Positions 1-11,464 of a stretch of DNA of 64,000 bases are shown here, piece after piece (position 1 is the first letter of the stretch; each line of letters begins with the position of its first letter). Position numbers and translations under genes: made by a program. Source of the stretch: Rhizobium lusitanum (GTDB taxonomy: Bacteria > Pseudomonadota > Alphaproteobacteria > Rhizobiales > Rhizobiaceae); the NCBI RefSeq assembly GCF_014189535.1, contig NZ_CP050308.1, forward strand, positions 2,717,001 to 2,781,000, in the 5' to 3' direction. The notes beneath the pieces were generated by a model that saw only the letters and a list, made by a program, of their open reading frames with translations, did no database searches and was not told the origin of the DNA.

Positions 1-15
1 ATCGGGGGATCATGA

Positions 16-1854
16 ATGGCGTTGTCGCGGTTGAAAGCAGGCTTGGTTGTTTCTCTTTTCTGCCTGCTGGCCTTGCCGGCACCATCCAACGCCGACGAGC
101 CACAATTCCGCATCGGCACGGCCATTCTCGGCGATCTGAAATACCAACCCGGCTTCAAGCATTTCGATTACGTCAATCCGGATGCACCGAAGGGCGGGGA
201 GCTGAAGCTTTCCGACGACGGTACTTTCGACACGCTCAATCCTGTTCTGCTGAAAGGCAATCCGGTCTCGGGCGTCGGCCTGGCCTTTGACACTTTGCTG
301 AAGCATGCGGATGACGAGATTTCCTCCTCTTATGGCCTGTTGGCCGAGGGCGTTTCTTATCCGGATGATGTTTCCAGTGCGACGTTCCGTTTGCGGACGG
401 AAGCCAAATGGGCGGATGGCACGCCGGTTACCCCTGACGACGTCATTTTCAGCTTCGAGAAATCCAAGGAGCTCAATCCGTTCCTGGCGAGTTATTATTC
501 GCATGTGACGCGTGCCGAAAAGACCGGTGATCGGGACGTCACCTTCTCTTTTGATGTGAAGAACAATCGTGAGCTGCCTTTCATTCTTGGCGACTTTCCG
601 GTCGTTTCGAAACATTGGTGGGAAGGCACGGGGCCTGATGGCAAGCCGCGCGACATTACGCGTACGACGCTGGAGCCGGTGATGGGCTCAGGTCCGTACA
701 AGATCGTTTCCGTCTCTCCGGGTTCGACGATCCGTTACGAGCTGCGCGGCGACTACTGGGGTAAGAATCTCCCCGTCAACGTCGGTGGAAACAATTTCGG
801 CGCGATCTACTACACCTATTACGCTGACAATGACGTGCAGTTCGAAGGTTTCCGGGCTGGCAATTTCGACTTCTGGCAGGAGACGTCCGCAAGCCGCTGG
901 GCTACCGGTTACGATTTCCCGGCCGCCAAGGACGGCCGCGTCAAGCGTGAGGAAGTGGCGAATCCGCTGCGTGCCAGCGGGGTGATGCAGGCATTGATGC
1001 CGAATATGCGCCGCGACCAGTTCAAGGATCCGCGCGTCCGTGAGGCGTTGAACTACGCCTTCGATTTCGAAGAACTGAATCGCTCCATCGCCTTTAACCA
1101 GTATACCCGTGTGAACAGCTATTTCTTTGGCACCAAGCTTGCTTCATCCGGCTTGCCGCAAGGCGAGGAACTGAACCTGCTTAACGAGGTGAAGGACAAG
1201 GTCCCGCCAGAGGTCTTCACCACGCCCTATACGAACCCGGTCGGCGGCGATCCGCAGAAATTCCGTGATAATCTGCGCCAGGCCGTAGCGCTGTTCAAGG
1301 ACGCTGGCTATGTGCTCAGGGGCAACCAGATGGTCAACGCCCAGACGGGACAGCCTTTCACCTTCGAAATCCTGCTGAACAGTCCCTTCGTGCAAAAATG
1401 GGTGGTGCCCTATACCCAGAACCTGAAGAAGATCGGCATCAATGCGAGCGTGCGCATCGTCGATCCGTCGCAATATATCAATAGGTTACGTAGCTTCGAC
1501 TATGACATGATTTGGGTCGCGCTGGGGCAAACCCTCAATCCCGGTAACGAGCAGCTCGATTTCTGGGGCTCAGCTTCGGTGAATCGCCAGGGCTCTCGAA
1601 ACTATGCGGGCATTGCCGATCCTGGCATCGACGCGCTGATCACCAAGGTCATTCTGGCAAAAGATGTGACTGAGAAGGACGCGTCGACCAAGGCGCTCGA
1701 CCGTGTCCTGCTTGCCCACCACTACGTCGTGCCGCTGTTTTACCGCATGAGTGTCAACATCGCCTATTGGGACAAGTTCGAGCGACCACCGCAACTGCCG
1801 GAATATTCGCTCGGCTTCCCCGATCTCTGGTGGTCGAAAAGCGCGGCAAAATGA
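16..1854 (+). CDS. yejA: YejA-like oligopeptide ABC transporter, periplasmic binding protein
   Basis: Substrate-binding protein (SBP family 5) of a Yej-type importer; it captures oligopeptides in the periplasm and hands them to YejBE. The 612-residue product has a Sec signal peptide (hydrophobic core at about residues 8-21, likely cleavage after SNA, about residue 26). The mature part has family-5 hallmarks such as the early KHFDYVNPDAPKGG stretch of YejA proteins. An in-frame TGA at 13-15 abuts the ATG at 16, so this is the first possible start in the window, and GGGGGA at 4-9 is a suitable ribosome binding site. yejB follows after 175 bp. In rhizobia Yej systems are linked to uptake of, and tolerance to, host antimicrobial peptides (family knowledge, not shown here). 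Confidence is high for family, moderate for ligand. Confidence 0.9.
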   Translation: MALSRLKAGLVVSLFCLLALPAPSNADEPQFRIGTAILGDLKYQPGFKHFDYVNPDAPKGGELKLSDDGTFDTLNPVLLKGNPVSGVGLAFDTLLKHADDEISSSYGLLAEGVSYPDDVSSATFRLRTEAKWADGTPVTPDDVIFSFEKSKELNPFLASYYSHVTRAEKTGDRDVTFSFDVKNNRELPFILGDFPVVSKHWWEGTGPDGKPRDITRTTLEPVMGSGPYKIVSVSPGSTIRYELRGDYWGKNLPVNVGGNNFGAIYYTYYADNDVQFEGFRAGNFDFWQETSASRWATGYDFPAAKDGRVKREEVANPLRASGVMQALMPNMRRDQFKDPRVREALNYAFDFEELNRSIAFNQYTRVNSYFFGTKLASSGLPQGEELNLLNEVKDKVPPEVFTTPYTNPVGGDPQKFRDNLRQAVALFKDAGYVLRGNQMVNAQTGQPFTFEILLNSPFVQKWVVPYTQNLKKIGINASVRIVDPSQYINRLRSFDYDMIWVALGQTLNPGNEQLDFWGSASVNRQGSRNYAGIADPGIDALITKVILAKDVTEKDASTKALDRVLLAHHYVVPLFYRMSVNIAYWDKFERPPQLPEYSLGFPDLWWSKSAAK

Positions 1855-2029
1855 GCGGCTCTTGCATTGGCGGGCAGGCTGGGCTCCAAATGCCCAATGC
1901 CGATTCGGCGGTTTAGACCTGAAATGAATGACGACGCCGGGCTTTACGCGGCGGAAGGGAAAGTGAATTGATCGACGGATGGATTAGGGCCAGGGCAGGC
2001 ATGTTCCTCGCTGAGGGAGTGACGGGCTG

Positions 2030-3121
2030 ATGGGTGCCTATATCCTCAGGCGTCTGCTGCTGATGATCCCGACCATTGTCGGTATCATGGCGATCTCCTT
2101 TACCATCGTGCAGTTCGCGCCCGGCGGCCCGGTCGAGCAGATGATCGCGCAATTGACCGGCCAGGCCGACAATGCCAGCGGCCGCCTCTCCGGCGGCGGG
2201 GATATGCTGGCCCAGCAGGCGACCGACGATGGCGGCTCGAAATATCGCGGCGCGCAAGGGCTTGATCCGGAGCTGATCGCCAAGCTCAACAAGCAGTTCG
2301 GCTTCGATAAGCCGCCGCTCGAGCGCTTCGGGCAGATGATGTGGAACTATATCCGTTTCGATTTCGGCGAGAGCTTCTTCCGCAATACCTCGGTACTCGA
2401 TCTCATCGGGCAGAAGTTGCCGGTGTCGATCTCGCTCGGCATCTGGATCCTGATCTTCTCCTACGCCATTTCGATCCCGCTCGGCATCCGCAAGGCCATC
2501 CAGGACGGCTCGACCTTCGATGTCTGGACCTCGGGCATCATTATCGTCGGCTATGCCGTCCCGAGCTTCCTCTTCGGCATCATGCTGATCGTGCTCTTCG
2601 CCGGCGGATCCTTCTTCGACTGGTTTCCGCTGCGCGGCCTCGTCTCGGACAATTTCGCCGATCTCAACTGGTGGCAGAAGATCCTCGATTACCTCTGGCA
2701 TCTCGTCCTGCCGTTGATCTCGCTGTCGCTCGCCGCCTTCGCCACCACAACGCTGCTCACCAAGAATTCCTTCATCGAGGAAATCAAAAAGCAATATGTC
2801 ATCACCGCCCGCGCCAAGGGGTTGAGCGAGCGGCGGGTGCTCTACGGCCATGTTTTCCGCAACGCCATGCTCATCGTCATCGCCGGCTTTCCCGGCGCCT
2901 TCATCTCCGCTTTCTTCACCGGCTCGCTGCTGATCGAGAACATCTTCTCGCTCGATGGCCTCGGCCGCCTCAGCTACCTCTCCGTCGTCCAGCGTGACTA
3001 TCCGATCGTCTTCGCGACGCTCTTCATCTTCTCGCTGCTCGGCCTGTTCGTCGGCCTGATCTCGGACCTGATCTATACCTGGATCGACCCGCGCATCGAT
3101 TTCGAGCGGAGGGACGTCTGA
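2030..3121 (+). CDS. yejB: YejB oligopeptide ABC transporter permease
   Basis: Inner-membrane permease of the Yej importer (BPD_transp_1, DppB/OppB type), 363 residues, close to the family length. The first membrane segment (about residues 10-30) is followed by a long periplasmic loop. The core segments lie around residues 130-345, with the EAA-like cytoplasmic loop near [20 protein letters not shown] that docks on the ATPase. The start ATG is preceded by GAGGGAG about 10 nt upstream. The stop overlaps the yejE start by one base (TGATG at 3119-3123), indicating translational coupling. Confidence 0.93.
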   Translation: MGAYILRRLLLMIPTIVGIMAISFTIVQFAPGGPVEQMIAQLTGQADNASGRLSGGGDMLAQQATDDGGSKYRGAQGLDPELIAKLNKQFGFDKPPLERFGQMMWNYIRFDFGESFFRNTSVLDLIGQKLPVSISLGIWILIFSYAISIPLGIRKAIQDGSTFDVWTSGIIIVGYAVPSFLFGIMLIVLFAGGSFFDWFPLRGLVSDNFADLNWWQKILDYLWHLVLPLISLSLAAFATTTLLTKNSFIEEIKKQYVITARAKGLSERRVLYGHVFRNAMLIVIAGFPGAFISAFFTGSLLIENIFSLDGLGRLSYLSVVQRDYPIVFATLFIFSLLGLFVGLISDLIYTWIDPRIDFERRDV

Positions 3122-4271
3122 TGGATGCAGCGAGCAATTCGCCGGCGGCAACGGTCAAGCCGCCGCGCAAGGGTCTCTTCTCTCCGACCAATCTTCGCCG
3201 CTGGCAGAATTTCAAGGCGAACCGCCGTGGCTACTGGTCCCTGTGGCTGTTCCTGGTCCTGTTCTTTCTCAGCCTTGGGGCGGAATTCATCGCCAACGAC
3301 CGGCCGATCCTTGTCTCCTACAAGGGCCAGATCCTGATACCGGTCCTGATCGATTACCCCGAGGAGGAGACATTCGGGGGCTTCCTGGCACAGACGGATT
3401 ACCGCGCCCCGGATATCGAGGATGAGATCAATGCCCACGGCTGGATGATCTGGCCGCCGATCCATTATTCCTATCAGACCGCCAATTCCAACCTGCCGCA
3501 GGGAAAATCGGCCCCGACGCCGCCCTTCTGGCTGATGAGCAAGGAGCAGCGCTGCTCCGGCTATGCCCAGGGAGTTGCCGATCCGAACTGCAACTGGAGC
3601 AATCTCAACTGGCTTGGCACGGACGACCAGGCGCGCGATGTCTTTGCGCGCATGATCTACGGCTTCCGCATCTCGGTGCTGTTCGGCCTGGTGCTGACCA
3701 TCTGCTCGGCGGTCGTCGGCGTGGCTGCCGGCGCGACCCAGGGCTATTTCGGCGGCTGGACCGATCTTCTGATGCAGCGTTTCATCGAGATCTGGTCGTC
3801 GATGCCGGTGCTTTACATCCTGCTGATCATTGCCTCGGTGCTGCCGCCCGGCTTCTTCATTCTGCTCGGCATATTGCTGCTGTTTTCCTGGGTGGGTCTC
3901 GTCGGCGTCGTGCGCGCCGAGTTCCTGCGGGCGCGCAATTTCGAATATGTGCGCGCCGCCCGCGCGCTCGGCGTCAACAACATCACCATCATGTATCGCC
4001 ACCTGCTGCCCAACGCCATGGTCGCGACCTTGACCTTCGTGCCGTTCATTCTCTCCGGCTCGATCACGACGCTGACCTCGCTGGACTTTTTAGGCTTCGG
4101 CATGCCCCCCGGCTCGCCGTCGCTCGGCGAAATGATCGCGCAAGGGAAATCCAACCTGCAGGCGCCGTGGCTCGGCCTCTCCGCCTTCTTCACCATGTCG
4201 ATCATGCTGTCGCTTTTGATCTTCGTCGGCGAAGCCGTGCGTGATGCGTTCGATCCGAGGAAGACGTTCCG

Positions 4272-4275
<4 letters not shown>
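3121..4275 (+). CDS. yejE: YejE oligopeptide ABC transporter permease
   Basis: Second inner-membrane permease of the Yej importer (DppC/OppC type), 384 residues. It has a cytoplasmic N-terminus, a first membrane segment at about residues 40-57, and the large periplasmic insertion (about 60-175) that distinguishes YejE from ordinary DppC. The permease core follows with the EAA loop near YVRAARALGVNNITIMYRHL. It is translationally coupled on both sides: one base shared with yejB and ATGA shared with yejF (4272-4275). It should form a heterodimeric channel with YejB. Confidence 0.93.
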
Positions 4276-5909
<1,634 letters not shown>

Positions 5910-5920
5910 AGACCAGCGCC

Positions 5921-6880
5921 ATGTCCAGCAAAAGTCCCGTTCTCGTCGATCTCAAGTTCAATCCGGAGAGCGTCGCCAAGGTCCTCAAGACCGCGTTCAG
6001 CGATCGCGGCAGCATCAATCTTGCTGATCCTGCCACGAAGGATCTGGATCTGAGCCATGTCGACTATGCGCTTCTGTGGAAGCCGGATGCTGATCTCTAT
6101 CAGCGCGCGCCCAATCTCAAGGCCATCTTTTCCGGCGGCGCCGGGGTCGATTCCCTGATCACTGCCGCCACTCCGCGAGATATTCCTATCGTTCGCTTCG
6201 TCGATCGCAGCCTGACGGTGCGCATGTCGGAATGGGTCGTGCTGCAATGCCTGATGCATCTGCGCAATGTCTGCGGTCATTTCAGGCACCAGCGTAAACA
6301 CGTCTGGGGTCGGCCGGCGGGGCTTGAGGCGCGCGATGTCACCGTCGGCGTCATGGGGCTCGGCGTTCTCGGCCTCGATGCCGCCGCCAAGCTCAAGGTC
6401 ATGGGCTTCGACGTCATCGGCTGGTCGCGGCAGAAGAAGCATATCGACGGCATGGAAACCTTCGACGCCGGCGAGATCGATGCCTTTCTCGCAAAAACGG
6501 ATATTCTCGTTGGCCTGCTGCCGCTGACGCCGGAGACGACGGCGCTCTACAATGCCTCGCTATTTTCGAAGCTCCGTCGCGATGGTGCGCTGGGCAAGCC
6601 GGTGTTCATCAATGCCGGGCGCGGCAAGAGCCAGGTTCAGGCGGATATCGTCTCGGCAATCGAGACCGGCATCCTCGGCGGCGCGTCGCTCGATGTCTTC
6701 GAGGTTGAGCCGCTGCCGGCCGACGACCCGCTCTGGGGCCTGGAGAACGTCGTCATCACCCCTCACGATGCGGCGGTCTCGGAAGAATACTCGCTGATGC
6801 GGCATGTCGAGGAGCAGATCGCCCGTTTCGAAAGCGGCGAGCCGCTGCAATATCAGGTGGACCGCAGCCTCGGCTATTGA
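5921..6880 (+). CDS. D-2-hydroxyacid dehydrogenase, glyoxylate/hydroxypyruvate reductase A type
   Basis: NAD(P)H-dependent reductase of 2-oxoacids such as glyoxylate or hydroxypyruvate, 319 residues. The Rossmann motif GLGVLG is at residues 146-151. The catalytic set of the family is present: Arg234 (NAGRG), Glu263 (EVEPLP) and His282 (TPHDAA). Both length and the HDAAVSEE ending of the active-site block fit the GhrA branch and not PdxB or SerA, because there is no ACT or C-terminal extension. It starts 11 nt after yejF and is probably the last gene of that transcript, although a functional link to peptide import is not obvious. The substrate cannot be fixed from sequence. Confidence 0.85.
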   Translation: MSSKSPVLVDLKFNPESVAKVLKTAFSDRGSINLADPATKDLDLSHVDYALLWKPDADLYQRAPNLKAIFSGGAGVDSLITAATPRDIPIVRFVDRSLTVRMSEWVVLQCLMHLRNVCGHFRHQRKHVWGRPAGLEARDVTVGVMGLGVLGLDAAAKLKVMGFDVIGWSRQKKHIDGMETFDAGEIDAFLAKTDILVGLLPLTPETTALYNASLFSKLRRDGALGKPVFINAGRGKSQVQADIVSAIETGILGGASLDVFEVEPLPADDPLWGLENVVITPHDAAVSEEYSLMRHVEEQIARFESGEPLQYQVDRSLGY

Positions 6881-7076
6881 TCGAGGCCTCGTCGCAAGAG
6901 CTGAAAACTTAGGCATGCATTGCCGGTAAAGCGCAGCCGCGTGTCCAAATGATTATCAATTTTGCTTCAGTGACTGGACTTTCCCTCAACTTTTTTGATA
7001 AGACTAGAACTGTATCCGCCCGCCGGCCTGTGTGGCCGCGGCGTGAGGTGGGCGCAGGGAGACGGGCAGGAACGAC

Positions 7077-8381
7077 ATGACGAAGACCGATATTGCCGCC
7101 CGTGTCTATAACCATACCTGGAAGCTCGACCCGATCGTCCGCAGTCTGATCGATACGGATTTCTATAAGCTCCTGATGCTGCAGATGATCTGGAAGCTCT
7201 ATCCGGATGTCGATGCCACCTTCTCCCTGATCAACCGCACCAAGAGCGTCCGGCTCGCCGAGGTGATCGACGAGAAGGAATTGCGCGAGCAGCTCGATCA
7301 CGCCCGCACGCTCCGGCTTTCGAAGAAGGAGATGATCTGGCTGGCGGGTAACAGCTTCTACGGCCGCGCCCAGATCTTCGAGCCGGAATTCCTGACCTGG
7401 CTGTCGAATTTCCAGCTTCCGGAGTATGAACTGTCGAAGCGTGACGGCCAGTATGTTCTCGATTTCCACGGCTCGTGGAAAGAAACGAGCATGTGGGAAA
7501 TTCCCGCACTCGCCATCATCAACGAGCTTCGTTCGCGCACGGCGCTGAAGGCGCTCGGTCCTTTCACGCTCGATGTCCTCTATGCACGCGCCAAGGCGAA
7601 GATGTGGGAGAAGGTCGAGCGGCTGAGGGAATTGCCCGACCTGCACATTTCCGATTTTGGCACGCGTCGCCGTCATAGCTTCCTCTGGCAGCGCTGGTGT
7701 GTTGAGGCGCTGAAGGAAGGTGTGCCCCACGCATTCACCGGCACGAGCAATGTTCTTCTTGCCATGGATTCCGATCTCGAAGCCGTCGGCACCAATGCGC
7801 ACGAGCTGCCCATGGTGGCAGCGGCCCTTGCGAAGACCGACGAGGAACTTGGCAAGGCGCCTTACAAGGTGCTGCGCGACTGGAACCGCCTTTACGGCGG
7901 CAACTTGCTGGTGGTCCTGCCCGATGCCTTCGGCACGGCCTCCTTCCTGCGCAACGCCCCGGAATGGGTGGCCGACTGGACCGGCTTCCGTCCGGACAGC
8001 GCGCCCCCGATCGAAGGCGGCGAGAAGATCATCGACTGGTGGAAGAAGATGGGTCGCGACCCGCGCCAGAAGCTGCTGATTTTCTCCGACGGTCTCGACG
8101 TCGATGCGATCATCGCCACCTACAAGCATTTCGAGGGCCGCGTGCGTATGGGCTTCGGTTGGGGCACCAATTTGACCAATGATTTCGCCGGCTGCGCGCC
8201 CACCGAGATCCACGGCCTCAACCCGATCTCGATCGTCTGCAAGGTCATCGAAGCCAACGGCCGCCCGGCCGTCAAGCTCTCCGACAATCCGCAGAAGGCG
8301 ACCGGCGAACCGGCCGAGGTCGAACGCTACCTGAAATTCTTCGGCGCCGAGGATCGCGTCGATCACGAGGTGGTGGTGTAG
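7077..8381 (+). CDS. pncB: Nicotinate phosphoribosyltransferase
   Basis: Converts nicotinate and PRPP to nicotinate mononucleotide in the NAD salvage (Preiss-Handler) pathway; cytosolic. The product has 434 residues, typical for bacterial PncB. Diagnostic stretches are the N-terminal [13 protein letters not shown], the conserved [10 protein letters not shown] (its His, near residue 199, matches the autophosphorylated His of the family) and the phosphate-binding [11 protein letters not shown]. It is a monocistronic unit with a 196-bp leader and a hairpin terminator two bases after the stop. I saw no NrtR- or NiaR-like box I would defend in the leader. Confidence 0.95.
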   Translation: MTKTDIAARVYNHTWKLDPIVRSLIDTDFYKLLMLQMIWKLYPDVDATFSLINRTKSVRLAEVIDEKELREQLDHARTLRLSKKEMIWLAGNSFYGRAQIFEPEFLTWLSNFQLPEYELSKRDGQYVLDFHGSWKETSMWEIPALAIINELRSRTALKALGPFTLDVLYARAKAKMWEKVERLRELPDLHISDFGTRRRHSFLWQRWCVEALKEGVPHAFTGTSNVLLAMDSDLEAVGTNAHELPMVAAALAKTDEELGKAPYKVLRDWNRLYGGNLLVVLPDAFGTASFLRNAPEWVADWTGFRPDSAPPIEGGEKIIDWWKKMGRDPRQKLLIFSDGLDVDAIIATYKHFEGRVRMGFGWGTNLTNDFAGCAPTEIHGLNPISIVCKVIEANGRPAVKLSDNPQKATGEPAEVERYLKFFGAEDRVDHEVVV

Positions 8382-8382
8382 C

Positions 8383-8401
8383 GGCGGTATCCGCCTTTTT
8401 T
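8383..8401 (+). terminator. Rho-independent terminator after pncB
   Basis: GGCGG (8383-8387), a TAT loop and CCGCC (8391-8395) are followed at once by six T (8396-8401). The stem is short but all G-C, and it starts two bases after the pncB stop. Confidence 0.7.
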
Positions 8402-8544
8402 CCAGCAAAACCCAAAGCGCCGTCTGCGCGTGAGCAATGCCAATGCCGGCTGATTACAGCGCTGGTGTTAAGTGCCTGCTTGCTCGTGCTAAAAAGGCGT
8501 ATAGTCTGTAAGTACGGTCCGGTCGGGCTGAGTGGGGAAAGGCA

Positions 8545-10725
8545 GTGCGTATGGGTATTGTTGGCGCGCGCGGTCGGTCGATCGCGGTATTGCTTCTATG
8601 TCTGTTTGGGCTTGCCTTGCCCAACGTGGTCTTTGCGCAAAGTGCTGCCACGACGCCGGCCGCCACCGCCGCGCCACCACCGGAGAAGGTCCGCGAACTC
8701 ATTCAGTTGATGAATGAGCCTGACGTCAAGCAATGGCTTGCGGCGCAGGTGAACCCCACGTCGTCAACCACCACCGCTGCCGCCAGCGACCCCGGCATGG
8801 GCGGTGACCAGATGTCGGAACTGTCGAATACGCTCGGCCATACCCGCCGGCATTTGGAAATAGTGTCAGGTGCGGTGATGACATTGCCTTCGGAGGTGAT
8901 GGCGGCATCACAGAAGTTGGAAGACGAGGGCGAGGCGGCTGGCCGGCTGCGCATTGGCATCCAGGCGCTGGTGCTGTTTTTCCTCGGTCTTGTCGCCGAA
9001 TGGGTGGTTGGGCGCTTGATCAACGCCAAGCATACGCAGCGGACGAAAGAGGCGGCTGGTGTCGAAACCGAGCTGCAGGCCGCCCGCTTCCAGTTCATGG
9101 GTGGCGTGATACCGGCCATCGTTCACGGTCTCGCGACACTGATCCCGCTTCTTATCTTCGACTGGCCGCCGATCATCGAAAGTTTTGCGATTGCCTGCGT
9201 CATCGCATTCGTTTCCATGAGGCTGGCGATCTCGATCGGCAAACTACTGATGGAGCTGATCGCGATGCGCCGGGCGAGCGATGTTCTGGATGAGGATGCC
9301 GGTGTCGCGCGCATCGCGGAACGGCGGCGGGTGGCGACTTATTGGTATCGGCGCTGCACATTGTTCGCCATCTATTTCGCCTGCGGTTGGGCGGTGATGC
9401 AGGTGATAGTGCCCCTCGGTTTTTCCAATGGCGCCCGCTATCTCGTCGGCTACACGCTCGGTATCGGCCTGTTTCTGATTGCCGTGGAAGCTGTCTGGTC
9501 ACGTCCGTCGCAGCCAGGGAAACCTGGCAGAACGGCGATCTCCTGGCTGTTGACGATTTACTTCGCGGCACTTTGGTGCCTATGGGTGACCGGCTTCGAA
9601 GGCCTGCTCTGGGTTGGCATCTATGTCATTCTGCTGCCGCGCGCGCTTTCGGTGTCGTCGCGGGCTGTGGAGGCATTGCATGATGCGGCCGGCGGCGTCT
9701 TTGGCGCCGGCAGTGTTGCGGCCGTGTTTCTCGACCGCGGCGTTCGTGCCGTGATCATCACGTTTGCCGCTTTCTGGCTCGGCCGGATGCTGGGCGTCGA
9801 AGCGGATATGGTGATGAGGACGCCTGAATCCGGCATCGATCGCATCGCGCGCGGTCTTCTCGGCGGCATCGTCGTCCTGCTCGCCGCCGATCTGATCTGG
9901 CATCTGGCCAAGACCTATATCGACGGCAAGCTGATGCAGGCATTGCCGCTCGTCAGCGATTCCGAAGAGCTGAGGGCCAGCCGCGCGCGGCTGCAGACGC
10001 TGCTACCGATCTTCCGCAACATCCTCGCGGTCGTCATCGTCATCATCGCCATCATGATGGTACTGTCGGGGCTCGGCATTCAGATCGGGCCGCTGATCGC
10101 CGGCGCCGGCGTTGTCGGGGTTGCCGTCGGTTTCGGCGCGCAAACCGTCGTCAAGGATGTCATCAGCGGCATGTTCTATCTCTGGGACGATGCCTTTCGC
10201 GTCGGCGAATATATCGAAAGCGGCAACCACAAGGGCGTGGTGGAATCCTTCAGCCTGCGCTCGGTGAAACTCCGCCACCAGCGTGGGCCGCTGGCAACCG
10301 TTCCCTTCGGCTCGCTTGGCGCGGTCAACAACATGAACCGCGACTGGGCGATCGACAAGATCATCGTCAAGGTCACCTACGATACCGACCTGGTGAAGAT
10401 GAAGCGGATCATCAAGGATATCGGCCAGCGCCTGATGGATGACCCGGAGCTCGCTCCCAACATCATTCAGACATTGAAGATGAAAGGGGTCGAGCAGTTC
10501 GGCGATTTCGCGATCGAGATCCGGCTGGCGATCACCACCAAGCCCGGTGAACTCTCAGCCATCCGCCGCAATGCGCTGGCGATGATCAAGCAGGCCTTTG
10601 ACGAAAACGGCATCCAGTTCGCATTCCCGACCGTACAGGTGTCAGGCGACAGGGATGCCGCTGCCGTGGCGGCACGGCAGCTCATCGAGATGCGGACGGC
10701 GAACGTCGAACAGCAGGCTGGCTAG
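8545..10725 (+). CDS. Large MscS-family mechanosensitive ion channel
   Basis: Inner-membrane channel of the MscS superfamily, expected to release solutes on hypoosmotic shock. The 726-residue product has a signal peptide (about residues 1-32), a periplasmic helical part, and many membrane segments from about residue 135. The C-terminal MscS core (about 480-720) has the pore-lining Gly/Ala-rich helix GAGVVGVAVGFGAQTVVKD and the following FYLWDDAFRVGEYI beta domain. This makes it one of the larger MscS/YbdG/MscM-like members, not minimal MscS (286 residues in E. coli). The start is GTG at 8545 or ATG at 8551: GGGGA at 8534 suits the first, AAAGG at 8538 suits the second. It is convergent with the following minus-strand SDR gene. 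Confidence 0.88.
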   Translation: MRMGIVGARGRSIAVLLLCLFGLALPNVVFAQSAATTPAATAAPPPEKVRELIQLMNEPDVKQWLAAQVNPTSSTTTAAASDPGMGGDQMSELSNTLGHTRRHLEIVSGAVMTLPSEVMAASQKLEDEGEAAGRLRIGIQALVLFFLGLVAEWVVGRLINAKHTQRTKEAAGVETELQAARFQFMGGVIPAIVHGLATLIPLLIFDWPPIIESFAIACVIAFVSMRLAISIGKLLMELIAMRRASDVLDEDAGVARIAERRRVATYWYRRCTLFAIYFACGWAVMQVIVPLGFSNGARYLVGYTLGIGLFLIAVEAVWSRPSQPGKPGRTAISWLLTIYFAALWCLWVTGFEGLLWVGIYVILLPRALSVSSRAVEALHDAAGGVFGAGSVAAVFLDRGVRAVIITFAAFWLGRMLGVEADMVMRTPESGIDRIARGLLGGIVVLLAADLIWHLAKTYIDGKLMQALPLVSDSEELRASRARLQTLLPIFRNILAVVIVIIAIMMVLSGLGIQIGPLIAGAGVVGVAVGFGAQTVVKDVISGMFYLWDDAFRVGEYIESGNHKGVVESFSLRSVKLRHQRGPLATVPFGSLGAVNNMNRDWAIDKIIVKVTYDTDLVKMKRIIKDIGQRLMDDPELAPNIIQTLKMKGVEQFGDFAIEIRLAITTKPGELSAIRRNALAMIKQAFDENGIQFAFPTVQVSGDRDAAAVAARQLIEMRTANVEQQAG

Positions 10726-10735
10726 CGCCGGCTGT

Positions 10736-11464
10736 TCAGAACGTTTCCTTGTAGGGGCGCAGGTCGATTTCCTGGGTCCAGGCGGAGGGGTGCTGGCGGT
10801 GGATATGCCAGTAGGTCTCGGCGATGGCGTCGATGTTGAGCAGGCTGTCTGTCTGTACCTCTGGTCGCCTCAACCGCAATCTGTCGCCGTCGATGCCGCC
10901 ATCGATGATGGTGTGGGCGACATGCAGGCCGAGCGGCCCGAATTCCCGCGCCATGCTCTGGCTGATCATTCGCAAGCCCGCCTTGGCGGCGGCGAATTGC
11001 GCGTAACCGGCCTTGCCGCGCAAGCTGGCCGAAGCGCCGGTGAAGATCACCGTGCCGCGCCCGAGAGGAGCGAGATGCCGGGCGGCCTCACGCCCGACGA
11101 GAAAGCCGCCGAAGCAGCAGATGCGCCAGAATTCCTCGAACTCGGCGGCGGTGACGTCGCGAAAGCCGATGGGGCGGTTGATGCCGGCGTTGAAGACGAT
11201 GAAGTCGGGCGGGTCGATCTCATTTCGCGGCGCAAACGCATGGTCGAATAGCCGCGTCACTGCTGCCTCGTCGGTAGCATCCGTCTCGATCGCTTCGGCG
11301 CTGCCGCCGGAGACATTGATACCGTCGGCGACCTTGGTGATCTTGTCCAGGGTCCGGCCGGCGATGATGACATGATAGCCCTTGTCGGCCAGTAGCCGGC
11401 AAAGCGCCGCGCCAAGCCCTTGTTCGGCTCCCACACCCACGATGACGGCGCTTGGCGTGCTCAT
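10736..11464 (-). CDS. SDR-family protein with the catalytic Tyr position occupied by Phe
   Basis: Short-chain dehydrogenase/reductase fold, 242 residues. The N-terminal cofactor motif is the divergent GVGAEQGLG (residues 10-18), and the FNAGIN stretch stands where NNAG is normal. Ser145/Ser147 sit at the catalytic serine. The YxxxK pair is not intact: Lys161 is present but the residue four before it is Phe157 (FAAAK). A tyrosine exists at 154, out of register. Such Phe variants form a recognisable SDR subgroup, so activity may be altered or the protein may have another role. It overlaps the upstream ene-reductase gene by four bases (ATGA at 11461-11464) and must be in the same operon. Confidence 0.85.
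   Translation of the reverse strand: MSTPSAVIVGVGAEQGLGAALCRLLADKGYHVIIAGRTLDKITKVADGINVSGGSAEAIETDATDEAAVTRLFDHAFAPRNEIDPPDFIVFNAGINRPIGFRDVTAAEFEEFWRICCFGGFLVGREAARHLAPLGRGTVIFTGASASLRGKAGYAQFAAAKAGLRMISQSMAREFGPLGLHVAHTIIDGGIDGDRLRLRRPEVQTDSLLNIDAIAETYWHIHRQHPSAWTQEIDLRPYKETF

Noticed and set aside
1913..3151. 412-codon minus-strand frame opposite yejB
   Set aside because: Antisense shadow of yejB with low-complexity Glu/Asp/Arg composition and no start signal.
10706..10736. GAACAGC/GCTGTTC inverted repeat at the convergent MscS/SDR junction as a terminator
   Set aside because: The loop is long and no T-run follows on either strand, so I could not support a terminator call.
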